Below are positions 26,640 to 34,575 of a stretch of 64,000 nucleotides of DNA, piece by piece. Source of the stretch: JACVRN01 sp036389255 (lineage in GTDB: Bacteria > Acidobacteriota > Blastocatellia > Pyrinomonadales > Pyrinomonadaceae); NCBI GenBank assembly GCA_036389255.1, contig DASVQI010000023.1, positions 124,001-188,000 on the forward strand. Direction: 5' to 3'. The position numbers were made by a program, and so were the translations under genes. The notes under the pieces are model-generated. The model saw nothing but the letters and a program-made list of their open reading frames with translations. It had not been told where the DNA came from and did no database searches. Positions within the stretch are counted from its first letter, which is position 1, and each line of letters opens with the position of its first letter.

Positions 26640-28859
26640 ATGGCTAATACTAAAATTAAGAGACACATTAACGCACTTCTTGCTCTACTCTCGACATTCC
26701 TGCTTCTCTCATCTACGGCCAGCGCGGGCGAACCGCTTATATGGGAGACAGGCAGTCGCGCAGAGATTTTAAGGGGAGACGCTCGCGGCATTTCCATCAC
26801 GGACACGGGCGCGTTCATGCTCGCCCCGCGCTTCACGCAGATGTTCGACACGCAGCAGTCCTTCGTCTGGTCTAGCGCAGTTGATAACGCCGGCAACGTC
26901 TATCTCGGCACGGGACACGACGGGCGCGTCTTTCGCGTCACGGCGGCCGGTAGCGGCTCGCTCCTTTATGATTCGGCTGAGCTGGACGTGACGGCGCTGG
27001 TTGTGGGCCGGGACGGCGCGGTCTACGCCGGAACCTCTCCCGATGGGAAAGTCTATCGCATCTCTGAGGACGGCCGCGCCGAAACCTACTTTGACCCGCC
27101 GGACAAGTACATCTGGTCGCTGGCCGTGATGGCCGACGGAAGCCTTGCGGTCGGCACAGGCGATAACGGAAAGCTGTATCGCGTGCGTGCGAGCGGCGCG
27201 CGGCCGGAAGACGCTCTGCTGGTTGATACGAACGAGACGCACGTCATCTCTCTGGCCGTGAACTCGCGCGGCGACCTGTTCGCGGGAACAGACCCCGGCG
27301 GGCTTGTCCTGCGAATCTCGCCCGAGGGAAAAGCCTTCGCGCTCTTTGATTCCAGCCTGCGAGAGATACACGCGCTCGCGCCTGCGCCGGACGGCTCCGT
27401 CTACGCGCTGGCCTTAAGCGAGGCTGCTTCAAGTGCGCGGCCTGCGGGTGTCCCGGCGGGCGCTTCAGCCGGAGCGGATTCCGGCGGCACGGTCACGGCC
27501 AGCGTGACCATCACGGGCGTAGAAGATGCCACTGCCGGGCAGGCGGGCTCTTCGCGCAGCCGCAACGACCTTTCAAACGCGCGAAGCGCGGTCTTTCGAC
27601 TACTGCCGGACGGCGGGACGGACGTGCTATGGAGCTCGCAGACGGTGACTGCGTTTGCCGTCGCGCCCGCGCCCGAAGGCGGCAGCGTTCTGATAGGCAC
27701 TTCCGACAAGGGACGCATCTATTCTGTGACGGACAATGGCCGGGACACCCTGTTGCTGCAATCAACAGAAGGACAAGTCTCGTCGCTGATTGTGCGCGGG
27801 CGCGAAGTCTTCGCAGCGAGCAGCAATCAGGGGAAGCTTTTCCGCTTCAGCACAGAGCCCGTGAGCGAGGGTACTTTTGAATCCGCAGTCCGCGACGCGA
27901 AGCTAGTCTCTTCATGGGGGCGCATCTGGTGGCAGGGGCAGGGAAACGTGGAGCTGCAAACGCGGACGGGGAACAGCGAGCGGCCAGACATGACTTGGAG
28001 CGATTGGAGCACTCCCTATACAGACCCGCGCGGCGCACAGGTCGCTAGCCCGCGAGCCCGCTACATACAGTGGCGCGCACGCCTGCGCTCTACCGGAGCG
28101 GGAGGCGCTGCTCTGGCGCGTCTTGAAGACGTGAGCATAGCTTACCTGCCGCGCAACGTAGCGCCGGAAGTCCTGTCCATCACGATTCTACCTGTCGGAG
28201 TCGGGCTGCAACAGGCCGTGCAGATTCAGACAGACCCGAACATAGAAGCTTCCGGTCTTGACCCTTCCATCTTTGGGCCTGTGGCGACCGTTCCGCCGCG
28301 TCGTCTTTACCAGCGCGGTGCGCGCTCGCTTCAATGGCAGGCGGAAGACCGCAACGGCGACACTCTGGAATATGCAATCTACTACCGCTCGCTGGGCGAA
28401 AGCTCTTTCCGGCTGCTGAAAGATAAGCTCAGGGAGAATTTCTATACGGTGGACAGCGCGGCGCTGGCCGATGGACGCTACATCTTCAGGATAGTCGTGT
28501 CCGACGCGCCGGAGAATCCCGGCGGGCAGGCCCTGACGGGTGAGCGCATAAGCGAGCCCGTTGACATAGACAACACGCCGCCGGTTGTGCGCTCTTCCGG
28601 CAATCCGCAGGTGACGGCCGACAACGTGCGCGCTCTCTTCGAGGTTGAAGATGCTACGGGCAGGCTCAAGCGCGCGGATGTGAGCATAGACGGCGGCCCG
28701 TGGCGCGCGGTCAGTCCGGAGGACGGCATAGCCGACAGCGCGCGTGAATCCTACGCGCTGGATTTGCAGATAACGGGCGCAGGCGAGCACACGATTTCGC
28801 TCAGGGCCTTCGACTCAAGCGGAAACGTGGGGAGCGCAAGGGTTACCGTCCGTAAGTGA
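26640..28859 (+). CDS. Secreted beta-propeller protein
   Basis: 739 residues from the ATG at 26640, starting with a signal peptide (HINALLALLSTFLLLSSTASAG). Seven or so repeats with the pattern G.VY.GT...G.V.R: YLGTGHDGRVFRV, YAGTSPDGKVYRI, AVGTGDNGKLYRV, FAGTDPGGLVLRI, LIGTSDKGRIYSV, FAASSNQGKLFRF. These are propeller blades filling about residues 60-410, with a Ser/Gly/Ala insert near 270-310. The second half (about 420-739) has Ig- or fibronectin-like segments (EDRNGDTLEYAIYYRS, DGRYIFRIVVSD, SLRAFDSSGNVG). Probably an extracellular or periplasmic binding protein; the ligand is unknown. Confidence 0.85.
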   Translation: MANTKIKRHINALLALLSTFLLLSSTASAGEPLIWETGSRAEILRGDARGISITDTGAFMLAPRFTQMFDTQQSFVWSSAVDNAGNVYLGTGHDGRVFRVTAAGSGSLLYDSAELDVTALVVGRDGAVYAGTSPDGKVYRISEDGRAETYFDPPDKYIWSLAVMADGSLAVGTGDNGKLYRVRASGARPEDALLVDTNETHVISLAVNSRGDLFAGTDPGGLVLRISPEGKAFALFDSSLREIHALAPAPDGSVYALALSEAASSARPAGVPAGASAGADSGGTVTASVTITGVEDATAGQAGSSRSRNDLSNARSAVFRLLPDGGTDVLWSSQTVTAFAVAPAPEGGSVLIGTSDKGRIYSVTDNGRDTLLLQSTEGQVSSLIVRGREVFAASSNQGKLFRFSTEPVSEGTFESAVRDAKLVSSWGRIWWQGQGNVELQTRTGNSERPDMTWSDWSTPYTDPRGAQVASPRARYIQWRARLRSTGAGGAALARLEDVSIAYLPRNVAPEVLSITILPVGVGLQQAVQIQTDPNIEASGLDPSIFGPVATVPPRRLYQRGARSLQWQAEDRNGDTLEYAIYYRSLGESSFRLLKDKLRENFYTVDSAALADGRYIFRIVVSDAPENPGGQALTGERISEPVDIDNTPPVVRSSGNPQVTADNVRALFEVEDATGRLKRADVSIDGGPWRAVSPEDGIADSARESYALDLQITGAGEHTISLRAFDSSGNVGSARVTVRK

Positions 28860-28888
28860 TGAAATGCGGGAAATTAGGTCTAAGAAGG

Positions 28889-28913
28889 GGCGCTTTCGTG
28901 GAAGCGCCTTTTT
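28889..28913 (+). terminator. Rho-independent terminator
   Basis: GGCGCTT at 28889-28895 pairs with AAGCGCC at 28902-28908, followed by TTTTT. It lies 30 bases after the beta-propeller stop. Confidence 0.85.
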
Positions 28914-28990
28914 CGTGCCCTATATCGTATGTATGCGTGCGAAAGGGTGCGCTTGCGTGCATAAACTGGTAAACTGTTTGCAGTAAATAC

Positions 28991-29040
28991 GGGAGCTTGG
29001 AGGGCTCCCACGGGTGGCATCAATCTTGCTCTATTGCAAG
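28991..29040 (+). promoter_or_regulatory. Two hairpins in the leader of a small secreted protein gene
   Basis: GGGAGC/GCTCCC (28991-28996, 29004-29009) and CTTGC/GCAAG (29025-29029, 29036-29040) form two stem-loops, each followed within a base or so by ACGG. They lie 68-117 bases before the ATG at 29108. I do not match this to a known riboswitch; it could be a structured leader or chance. Confidence 0.35.
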
Positions 29041-29107
29041 ACGGCGCGTCTCTTCTCTCCCTCCCATGCGCGCACTGTAAATAAGCATGAGGAGGCTATT
29101 GGCAACC

Positions 29108-29314
29108 ATGAAAGCTTTTAAGCAAATGTTATCGTTGGTCATGATGCTTTGCATACTGGCCGTAGGCGCATTTGCACAACAGGGCCGTGGTGGCGAGAAA
29201 CAGCAGCAGAAGGAAGAGCAACGAGTCAGGGTTGAAGAAAAGAGAGGCCCCCCGCCCGATAATCGTCAGCAGAACGACAACAATCGTGGCGGAAACCAGA
29301 AGGGAAGACCCTGA
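29108..29314 (+). CDS. Small secreted Arg/Gln-rich protein
   Basis: 68 residues from the ATG at 29108, with AGGAGG 13 bases upstream; another ATG at 29087 would add seven codons. A signal peptide (MLSLVMMLCILAVGAFAQ) precedes a short, charged, disordered tail rich in Gln, Glu, Arg, Asn and Gly (QQGRGGEKQQQKEEQ ... NRGGNQKGRP). No family is recognised. Its highly basic/acidic mature peptide of about 45 residues may interact with the cell surface. A clean terminator follows. Confidence 0.68.
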   Translation: MKAFKQMLSLVMMLCILAVGAFAQQGRGGEKQQQKEEQRVRVEEKRGPPPDNRQQNDNNRGGNQKGRP

Positions 29315-29375
29315 AACGAGTAAGGGAAGCCACGAGTCGCCACAACCCCAAAAAACTGAAGTGCAAGGATAAAAC

Positions 29376-29402
29376 CCCCGCGTGGCCTTGAGTCACGCGG
29401 GG
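29376..29402 (+). terminator. Hairpin terminator
   Basis: CCCCGCGTG (29376-29384) pairs perfectly with CACGCGGGG (29394-29402), 62 bases after the stop of the small secreted protein gene. There is an A-run before and no T-run after, so it could also act on the minus strand. Confidence 0.6.
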
Positions 29403-29536
29403 ACTCTACTGTCAGCGTACCTGCTCGATGCAGCCGCTCGCGGGTAAGCACAAATCAACCGGTTCCCCCACATATATAAAAAGTTCCACACGGAAATTTT
29501 GGCGTTTCTCAAAGAACAATGGGCAGGTGTCAGGTT

Positions 29537-30160
29537 ATGAAGCAAGCGGTTAAGAACTATTCGCGGACATTTCTTCTTGTAGCAATTCTATCTTCTCTGG
29601 CGTTCGCGAGCGCGTGGCTGCGGCCCGCCAGCGCGCAGCAGGGAAGCACAGACCGTAAGCTGGTCGCTTACGCACAGCAGATTTCGGGAGATACGTTCCC
29701 GGTCGTGACCAGAACCACGCGCGGCGTGCGCGTCTTCGCGCGCACTCAACCGCGAGCGGAAGTCCTGCGTGCAATTGACGACGGCTTCTCGGAGCTTTTT
29801 CAGATTGCGCGCCGTCACGGCTACACGCGCCGCCTGAATTACTCCGACTACGTTGTCTTCATAGGCCGCGCAGACCGCCTGAAAGACAGTCAGGGCAATT
29901 ACTCGCCGGATGTCGCAGTCCCGGCGGGCCAGTACGCTGGAAGCGGCTACGATCAGGGCGGCTTCATCTACGCGGGCGGAATGGTGCTGGCCTTCAACCC
30001 CAGCGCCTTTCTCATAGCCGAGCACGACCGTTCTTGGGAGCGAGTCTCAAACGTGGTGCGCTACGAGGGTGAGCATCTGGTGCTCTATTACAACGACCGC
30101 GCGCTCTTCAACAAGACGGCAGACCACAGCACTGGCGGATACCACCCGATTCTGCAATAA
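29537..30160 (+). CDS. Secreted protein of unknown function
   Basis: 207 residues from the ATG at 29537. The signal peptide is MKQAVKNYSRTF, a hydrophobic core (LLVAILSSLAFASAW) and RPASAQQG. The mature part contains IDDGFSELFQIARRHGY, YVVFIGRAD, a Gly/Tyr-rich QYAGSGYDQGGFIYAGG, and EHDRSWERVSNVVRYEGEHLVLYYND. The last block, with an acidic-His cluster, looks conserved but I do not recognise it; catalysis is not implied. It ends 54 bases before a strong hairpin shared with the opposing tRNA gene. Confidence 0.72.
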   Translation: MKQAVKNYSRTFLLVAILSSLAFASAWLRPASAQQGSTDRKLVAYAQQISGDTFPVVTRTTRGVRVFARTQPRAEVLRAIDDGFSELFQIARRHGYTRRLNYSDYVVFIGRADRLKDSQGNYSPDVAVPAGQYAGSGYDQGGFIYAGGMVLAFNPSAFLIAEHDRSWERVSNVVRYEGEHLVLYYNDRALFNKTADHSTGGYHPILQ

Positions 30161-30214
30161 CAGGTCTGGAGAGAAGTCGAAAGCCAAGCGACTTTCAGAG
30201 AGAAGATGTGAAGG

Positions 30215-30257
30215 AAACACTTAAGGCCGTCCCTGATAGGGACGGCCTTAAGTGTTT
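30215..30257. terminator. 19-bp perfect hairpin shared by a CDS and a tRNA
   Basis: Arms 30215-30233 and 30239-30257 are perfect reverse complements around TGATA. It lies 54 bases after the plus-strand stop and only two bases past the 3' end of the minus-strand tRNA-Val, so it probably serves both. Confidence 0.9.
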
Positions 30258-30259
30258 GA

Positions 30260-30331
<72 letters not shown>

Positions 30332-30359
30332 GGGCAGCTTTAATTAATCAGTGCTTCAG

Positions 30360-30389
30360 AGAATAACTGCCGTGATTCTACTCTGTCAA
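30360..30389 (-). promoter_or_regulatory. Candidate promoter of tRNA-Val
   Basis: On the minus strand TTGACA (30389-30384), 18 bases, then TATTCT (30365-30360, 4 of 6), ending 28 bases before the tRNA start. A perfect -35 just upstream of a tRNA gene makes it credible. Confidence 0.5.
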
Positions 30390-30426
30390 ATTAGGGGAAA
30401 TGCTGGAACGGCTTTTAAGATTCCCC

Positions 30427-30651
30427 TTATTCTTCCGTCCATTCGGTCATGAGAAAAGTATAGCCGGCGATGTCTCCTTCGCACCGGATTCGTTTACCGA
30501 CGAGGTTCTCCAGCGCCTTGTCAAAGAAGGGATTTCCGCCCTTCCGGCGCAGGACGTACTCGCCTTCATCCGTAGTCAGGACGATTGCCTCATGCTCGCT
30601 CTTGGAGCCTGCGGCGATGTGCTTCTTGATGACGCTTCCCTTAAGCTGCAT
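30427..30651 (-). CDS. Small OB-like protein, partner of the C25 protease gene
   Basis: 74 residues from the ATG at 30651, seven bases after the stop of the preceding C25-like protease gene, so the two almost surely share a message. The sequence alternates strands (GSVIKKHIAAGSKSEHEAIVL, EGEYVLRRKG, GKRIRCEGDIAGYTFLMTEW) with the size and pattern of a small OB-type barrel; one cysteine, no signal peptide. A longer open frame upstream overlaps the protease gene in another frame and is not coding. The function is unknown; an inhibitor, substrate or adaptor of the protease would fit its place but is only inference. Confidence 0.75.
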   Translation of the reverse strand: MQLKGSVIKKHIAAGSKSEHEAIVLTTDEGEYVLRRKGGNPFFDKALENLVGKRIRCEGDIAGYTFLMTEWTEE

Positions 30652-30658
30652 GTAGCGG

Positions 30659-32305
30659 TTACTTCGCGTGAAGCTCACGGACTGAAACAATCTGCCCGTC
30701 AACTTCTTTAGCCACCAGCGCGACGACCGTGGCCACGGGCGGCTGCGGGGCTGTCGCCGCCGGGCTGGACTTGGCTCCTCGCGTTCTTCCTCTGGTAGTT
30801 GAGCCCGTAGCTGCTCCACCGTCAGTCGCGCTGCCCATGATGACATGGAAGGCCGTTGAGGGAGGACGCATGGCACTCATGCTTCGCGTCATGGATTTCG
30901 GCTCAGGGGCGCGCTCTATGCCGAAAGAGAGGACTTCGGCGCGCAGCAGGTTTGCGCGTGAAGCCAGTCGCCGCAGCTCTGCCTGCACGGAACTGCTTAT
31001 GCCCGCGCCTCGCGTTCCCGCGCCGCGAGTCGTCCCGGTTGTCCTGCGCTCGACCGCCACAGGATGATTCTCGGCCAGCCATAAGCCCTTGTTGAGTAGT
31101 TGGCGGCGAACGTCCGCCCGCGTCGCTGCTGCGGCTTCGAACGAAGCCTTTGCGCCGCGAGTCGTGCTCACGCGCGCGGCGGGCGTTGCGACGGGAACGA
31201 CTGACGGGTCGCCGTACAGGTTGAATTGTGCGAGCGTCTTCAGGTCAACCGGGTCAAGCTCAGGCGAAGATTCTATGAAGCGCTGTCTGGCTTCGAGGGC
31301 GGCGCGTCCGGTGCTGGCTCCCTTAAGGACGCTGCGAAGGAAGTACTGGCAGATGAGGTCGGCTGAGCCGTTGCCTTCCGCAGGCCCATAGGCGATAGTC
31401 GTAGCGCCGAAGAAGCCATAAGCCTTGTTGCCCAGATATGTGTTGCAGATTCCGGGTTGCCCGTTCGACAGGTTAGGGTTGTAAAGCTCGCCGCCGTAGC
31501 AGCACTCAGCCGCTACAATCGTGCCCTCTTTTATCTTGCCGTTAAAGAACGAAGCGTCGTGCGCCTTCGGATAGCTGCCGCCGCGCTGTCCATAGAAGTT
31601 AGCGTCTGCCTGCGCGCCGTGACAGTTTATGAAATGTGTGCGGCGCTGTATAAGCGCGGACTCCCACTTGGGGCCTTTATCCGGGGCAAGCTGTAGGTCT
31701 TTTGCAGAGCCGAAGAGGTTCGTCAGGCTCATCTCCGTGGAGCCGCGCCAGACCTCCGCGCTGATTCCTAGATAGTTGGAATAGTCCTCGGCCTTGAGCG
31801 ACTTGTACTGCACAGCCACTTCTATGATGCGTATCAGGTAGTCTAAATCCGCTACGCCGTTCAAGTCGGGCATCCGGCCCACAACGCGCGAAGGCCCTGT
31901 GAAATCCTGCGGCCTCTGGCTGTAAGGGGCCTCGCAGGCGTAAGGAAGGTCACCGAATGCGAACTCGTCCTGGTCGCCGCTCGACGGATTGAAGAGGGGG
32001 TTCTTCAGGTTCTGGTGCGGCACTATGTCGTTCGCTCCAAGAATCACCAGATAGTCAGGCATGAGCGCGCGAAAGATTGCGTCCACGGCCTGCTTGTTCT
32101 GTTTGAAGTCGGCTGCATTTGTGACCGGCTTGGCCTTGAGCTTCTGCATGGCGGCTGCGTTATCCATAGCTATATAGCGAGTCGTGATGCCGCGCTTTTT
32201 ATCCGCCGCTATGAGCCGCTTGACGGCCGCGTCTATCTTGGTCACGCCTTTACCGTACTTGCTCTTGAGGGCCGAGACGTTGGTTACAATGACTTTATCA
32301 TCCAT
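30659..32305 (-). CDS. Gingipain-like (peptidase C25, clan CD) cysteine protease without visible signal peptide
   Basis: 548 residues from the ATG at 32305 with GAGGAGA upstream. Residues about 85-390 follow the C25 fold: DYLVILGANDIVPH, FTGPSRVVGRMPDLNG, ADLDYLIRIIEVAVQYKS, HFINCHGA with catalytic His229, TIVAAECCYGGEL with Cys268/Cys269 (one is the nucleophile), FFGATTIAYGPAEGNGSADL and FNLYGDPSVVPV. In gingipain the His-Cys spacing is similar (about 33). The N-terminus MDDKVIVTNVSALK has no signal peptide, so it is probably cytoplasmic, unlike gingipains. The C-terminal ~150 residues are Thr/Arg/Gly-rich low complexity. Downstream lies a 74-residue partner gene. Confidence 0.85.
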   Translation of the reverse strand: MDDKVIVTNVSALKSKYGKGVTKIDAAVKRLIAADKKRGITTRYIAMDNAAAMQKLKAKPVTNAADFKQNKQAVDAIFRALMPDYLVILGANDIVPHQNLKNPLFNPSSGDQDEFAFGDLPYACEAPYSQRPQDFTGPSRVVGRMPDLNGVADLDYLIRIIEVAVQYKSLKAEDYSNYLGISAEVWRGSTEMSLTNLFGSAKDLQLAPDKGPKWESALIQRRTHFINCHGAQADANFYGQRGGSYPKAHDASFFNGKIKEGTIVAAECCYGGELYNPNLSNGQPGICNTYLGNKAYGFFGATTIAYGPAEGNGSADLICQYFLRSVLKGASTGRAALEARQRFIESSPELDPVDLKTLAQFNLYGDPSVVPVATPAARVSTTRGAKASFEAAAATRADVRRQLLNKGLWLAENHPVAVERRTTGTTRGAGTRGAGISSSVQAELRRLASRANLLRAEVLSFGIERAPEPKSMTRSMSAMRPPSTAFHVIMGSATDGGAATGSTTRGRTRGAKSSPAATAPQPPVATVVALVAKEVDGQIVSVRELHAK

Positions 32306-32496
32306 TATCTTTTCTCCTCTGACGTTCCGCCGCACGAAGTGATGTCCGGACAAAAAAATGTGGGTTCTGGAAAGATATAGCTCTTAGGGCAAGCAATCGA
32401 AACACTGAAGACGAGAGAAGCGGTTTGAGCCTCACGCACGCGCCGCGCATCACCTCTACAAAGGTGCAGATTTCAATCCTGTGAAGAACCGCCGTG

Positions 32497-32526
32497 ACTC
32501 TATGCCGCGCCGGATATTTTTGTCAA
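32497..32526 (-). promoter_or_regulatory. Candidate promoter of the C25 protease gene
   Basis: On the minus strand a perfect TTGACA (32526-32521), 18 bases, then TAGAGT (32502-32497, 4 of 6 to TATAAT). The start site would be near 32490, giving a leader of about 185 bases. The 368-base gap between the pilin and the protease genes otherwise holds only a terminator and AT-rich sequence. Confidence 0.5.
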
Positions 32527-32599
32527 GAAATTTAATTAAAGACGGTGCGGAAGCCGTAGACGCGAGTGGGGTGAGTGAAGAGAAGTCTCAACAAAAAGA

Positions 32600-32645
32600 G
32601 GAACGTAAGGACGCTCGCGCTGTTCGGATAGCATCCTTACGTTCC
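32600..32645 (-). terminator. Rho-independent terminator of the pilin gene
   Basis: Arms 32600-32615 and 32630-32645 pair at 15 of 16 bases; on the minus strand the stem is followed by CTCTTTTTG. It ends transcription 28 bases or so after the pilin stop at 32674. Confidence 0.88.
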
Positions 32646-32673
32646 CCTTGGGTTTTAACCACTGCCTCTTGGC

Positions 32674-33150
32674 TTACTTGGTAATCGGCGGGTCTGTGGC
32701 CGCCGCAGGCTTTTCGGGGTTGATGCGAATGGTGCTGACATCCGGGTCAAGATAGAAATGGTTTATGCCGGAGCCGCCGTCCATGGGGTCTGCGTTGATG
32801 GTGTAGAAAGACCTCTGGCCGTTCCCTGCCGGAGTGACGTTCAGCGTATAGATGTAGCCGGACACCTGCGGCGGGTTGGTAGCAAAGCGCTCGTCTTCGA
32901 GCGAGCCCGCTTTGACAAGCTGCTCGAATGTTCCGTAGTCGCCGCGATGGCCCAGCGCGTAATCGGCCTGAATCTTTCTGAGAGCTTCCAACTGCTGTAT
33001 GGCGGCGTTCTCGTTGGCGCGGCGAATGCCCTGCTTCCAGCCGAAGACACCCACGCCTACCAGAATGCCTATGATGGCTATGACTATCATCAACTCCATC
33101 AGGGTGAAGCCGGCCTGATTGCGACGTGCCACTTTAGGATTATTTCGCAT
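32674..33150 (-). CDS. Type IV pilin/pseudopilin-like protein
   Basis: 158 residues from the ATG at 33150, with GAAGGAG at good spacing; the longer frame is rejected. The type IV prepilin signature is clear: a basic leader RRNQAG, cleavage before FTLMELMIVIAIIGILVGVGVFGW, with Glu5 of the mature protein present. A GspG-like C-terminal part follows with FEQLVKAGSLEDERF, SGYIYTLNV, an FYTINADPMDGGSGINHFYLD block typical of Acidobacteriota pilins. It would be processed by a prepilin peptidase and join a pilus or type II-like pseudopilus; no assembly genes are near. Confidence 0.92.
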   Translation of the reverse strand: MRNNPKVARRNQAGFTLMELMIVIAIIGILVGVGVFGWKQGIRRANENAAIQQLEALRKIQADYALGHRGDYGTFEQLVKAGSLEDERFATNPPQVSGYIYTLNVTPAGNGQRSFYTINADPMDGGSGINHFYLDPDVSTIRINPEKPAAATDPPITK

Positions 33151-33216
33151 GTAAACTCCTTCAAATAATTTCATTAAAGCTACACGAATGAGCTTCAAAA
33201 AGGTTCCGCTATCTCA

Positions 33217-33239
33217 CTCTCTTCTGATACAGAAGAGAG
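33217..33239 (-). promoter_or_regulatory. Hairpin in pilin leader region
   Basis: CTCTCTTCT (33217-33225) pairs perfectly with AGAAGAGAG (33231-33239) across GATAC, about 67 bases upstream of the pilin ATG on the minus strand. If transcribed it would shape the 5' leader; the GC-poor stem has no T-run. Confidence 0.4.
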
Positions 33240-33304
33240 CGCCGGAGGTTGCATCAACCCGTAATATTACTACACGCCCCCGCCCCCAGTCACATGCGTA
33301 GACA

Positions 33305-33405
33305 AAAGCGGGTGACGGGTGCTAGGTGTCAGGTGACGGGTAAAAGAAGAACCATTTGTGTCTCCTTTATCCGAAACCCGGCCCCCGACACCCGTTACCC
33401 GCTTT
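33305..33405. repeat. Palindromic repeat in the divergent pilin/MoxR gap
   Basis: AAAGCGGGTGACGGGTG (from 33305) pairs with CACCCGTTACCCGCTTT (to 33405) at 16 of 17 bases, with further GGGT/ACCC pairing inside. It shares the GGGTG/CACCC word with the hairpin at 12878-12932. It occupies the middle of the 379-base region between two divergent genes, so it is not a simple terminator. Confidence 0.6.
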
Positions 33406-33529
33406 CAATTTTGCCCGTTCTTCAGGCCATCTTAAGCCGCCTTCGACGCATCGGAAACGTGCGGGTTCCCGGCTAAACATGTAGAATAAGCGGAAGGCGC
33501 GCCGCGGCCACCTTAGAGAAAAGATTTTC

Positions 33530-34519
33530 ATGAGACGATTGCAGACAGCAGACAGAGCAGAGGCGCAGGCCCTCACGAACGCGGCCGCCGGTCGTGTCAC
33601 GCGCCTGCAATCCGCCATCGAGAGCGTCATCAAGGGCAAGCCGGAGGCTGTGCGGCTGGTCGTGGTGACGCTGATTGCCGGAGGCCACCTGCTGGTGGAA
33701 GACGTGCCGGGCGTGGGCAAGACGACTCTTGCTCAAGCTCTGGCGCGGGCGCTCGACTGCTCGTTCCAGCGCATACAGTTTACCTCCGACCTGCTGCCAT
33801 CGGATGTCATAGGGCTCTCCATCTACAACCAGCACTCCGGCATCTTCGAGTGGAAGCCGGGCCCGGTCTTCGCCAACGTGGTGCTGGCGGACGAAATCAA
33901 CCGCACCACGCCCAAGACCCAGTCGGCGCTGCTGGAAGCAATGGCCGAGCGACAGGTGACGATAGAAGGCAACACGCATCCCCTGCCTGAGCCCTTCATC
34001 GTCGTCGCCACGCAGAACCCTATAGAGCATCACGGAACCTATCCGTTGCCGGAATCACAGCTAGACCGCTTCATGCTACGCTTGCGCATAGGATATCCGG
34101 ACGCTGAAGATGAAAAGCAGATAATACGTGACCGCGAGCGCTCCGAGCCTCTGAACGCGCTCAGGCCCGTGATGACGGGCGAGGATATAGTGGAGCTACA
34201 GCAGGCTGTCTCAGAGGTGTCTGTGGACGACGCGCTCGTGGATTACCTGATGCGAATCGTCGCGGCCACGCGCGATTCCGAGATGCTTGATTTAGGCGTG
34301 AGCCCGCGCGGGACGCTCGCGCTCTTTCGCGCCGCGCAGGCGCTGGCCCTGACCGAAGAGCGCAGCTATTGCGTCCCCGACGACATCAAGCGGCTGGTGC
34401 TTCCGGTCTTCGCGCACCGTCTAGTGGTCAGTTCTCGCTTCTCATCCAGCTTGCGCCGCTCGGAAGAGTCCGAAGCCGTCCTGCACGAAATCATCAAGGC
34501 GGTCAGCGTACCGCTTTAA
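33530..34519 (+). CDS. MoxR-family AAA+ ATPase
   Basis: 329 residues. Walker A EDVPGVGKTT (about 57-66), Walker B NVVLADEINR, sensor 1 VVATQNPIEHHGTYPLPESQLDRFML, and a C-terminal lid (RGTLALFRAAQALAL) are the MoxR hallmarks. Such ATPases are thought to act as chaperones that mature or load partner proteins and are usually next to a DUF58 gene, as here. With no VWA gene in the immediate cluster, its client is not clear. The start at 33530 follows AGAGAAAAG. A hairpin lies between it and the DUF58 gene. Confidence 0.94.
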   Translation: MRRLQTADRAEAQALTNAAAGRVTRLQSAIESVIKGKPEAVRLVVVTLIAGGHLLVEDVPGVGKTTLAQALARALDCSFQRIQFTSDLLPSDVIGLSIYNQHSGIFEWKPGPVFANVVLADEINRTTPKTQSALLEAMAERQVTIEGNTHPLPEPFIVVATQNPIEHHGTYPLPESQLDRFMLRLRIGYPDAEDEKQIIRDRERSEPLNALRPVMTGEDIVELQQAVSEVSVDDALVDYLMRIVAATRDSEMLDLGVSPRGTLALFRAAQALALTEERSYCVPDDIKRLVLPVFAHRLVVSSRFSSSLRRSEESEAVLHEIIKAVSVPL

Positions 34520-34521
34520 GA

Positions 34522-34570
34522 AGTCTAGAGAGTCAAAACGACTTTCTTTTCTCTCAAGACTCTCCAGACT
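34522..34570 (+). terminator. Hairpin between MoxR and DUF58 genes
   Basis: Arms 34522-34534 and 34558-34570 pair at 12 of 13 bases, followed by GTTTTATG, five bases before the next start. It could be an attenuator that lowers DUF58 expression relative to the ATPase. Confidence 0.55.
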
Positions 34571-34575
34571 GTTTT

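Noticed and set aside
28991..29060. Guanidine-III (ykkC-III) riboswitch, because of AAGACGGCGC
   Set aside because: The complementary GCGCCGU segment and CCGGACGAGG start are missing.
30652..30876. N-terminal extension of the 74-residue protein gene
   Set aside because: Overlaps the protease gene in another frame and is rich in Arg/Pro/Ser as shadow frames are; the ATG at 30651 fits the operon spacing.
30659..32305. CHAT-domain caspase-type defence effector
   Set aside because: Motif order and the DIVPH and GDPSVVP blocks fit C25 better than CHAT, and no defence genes are adjacent.
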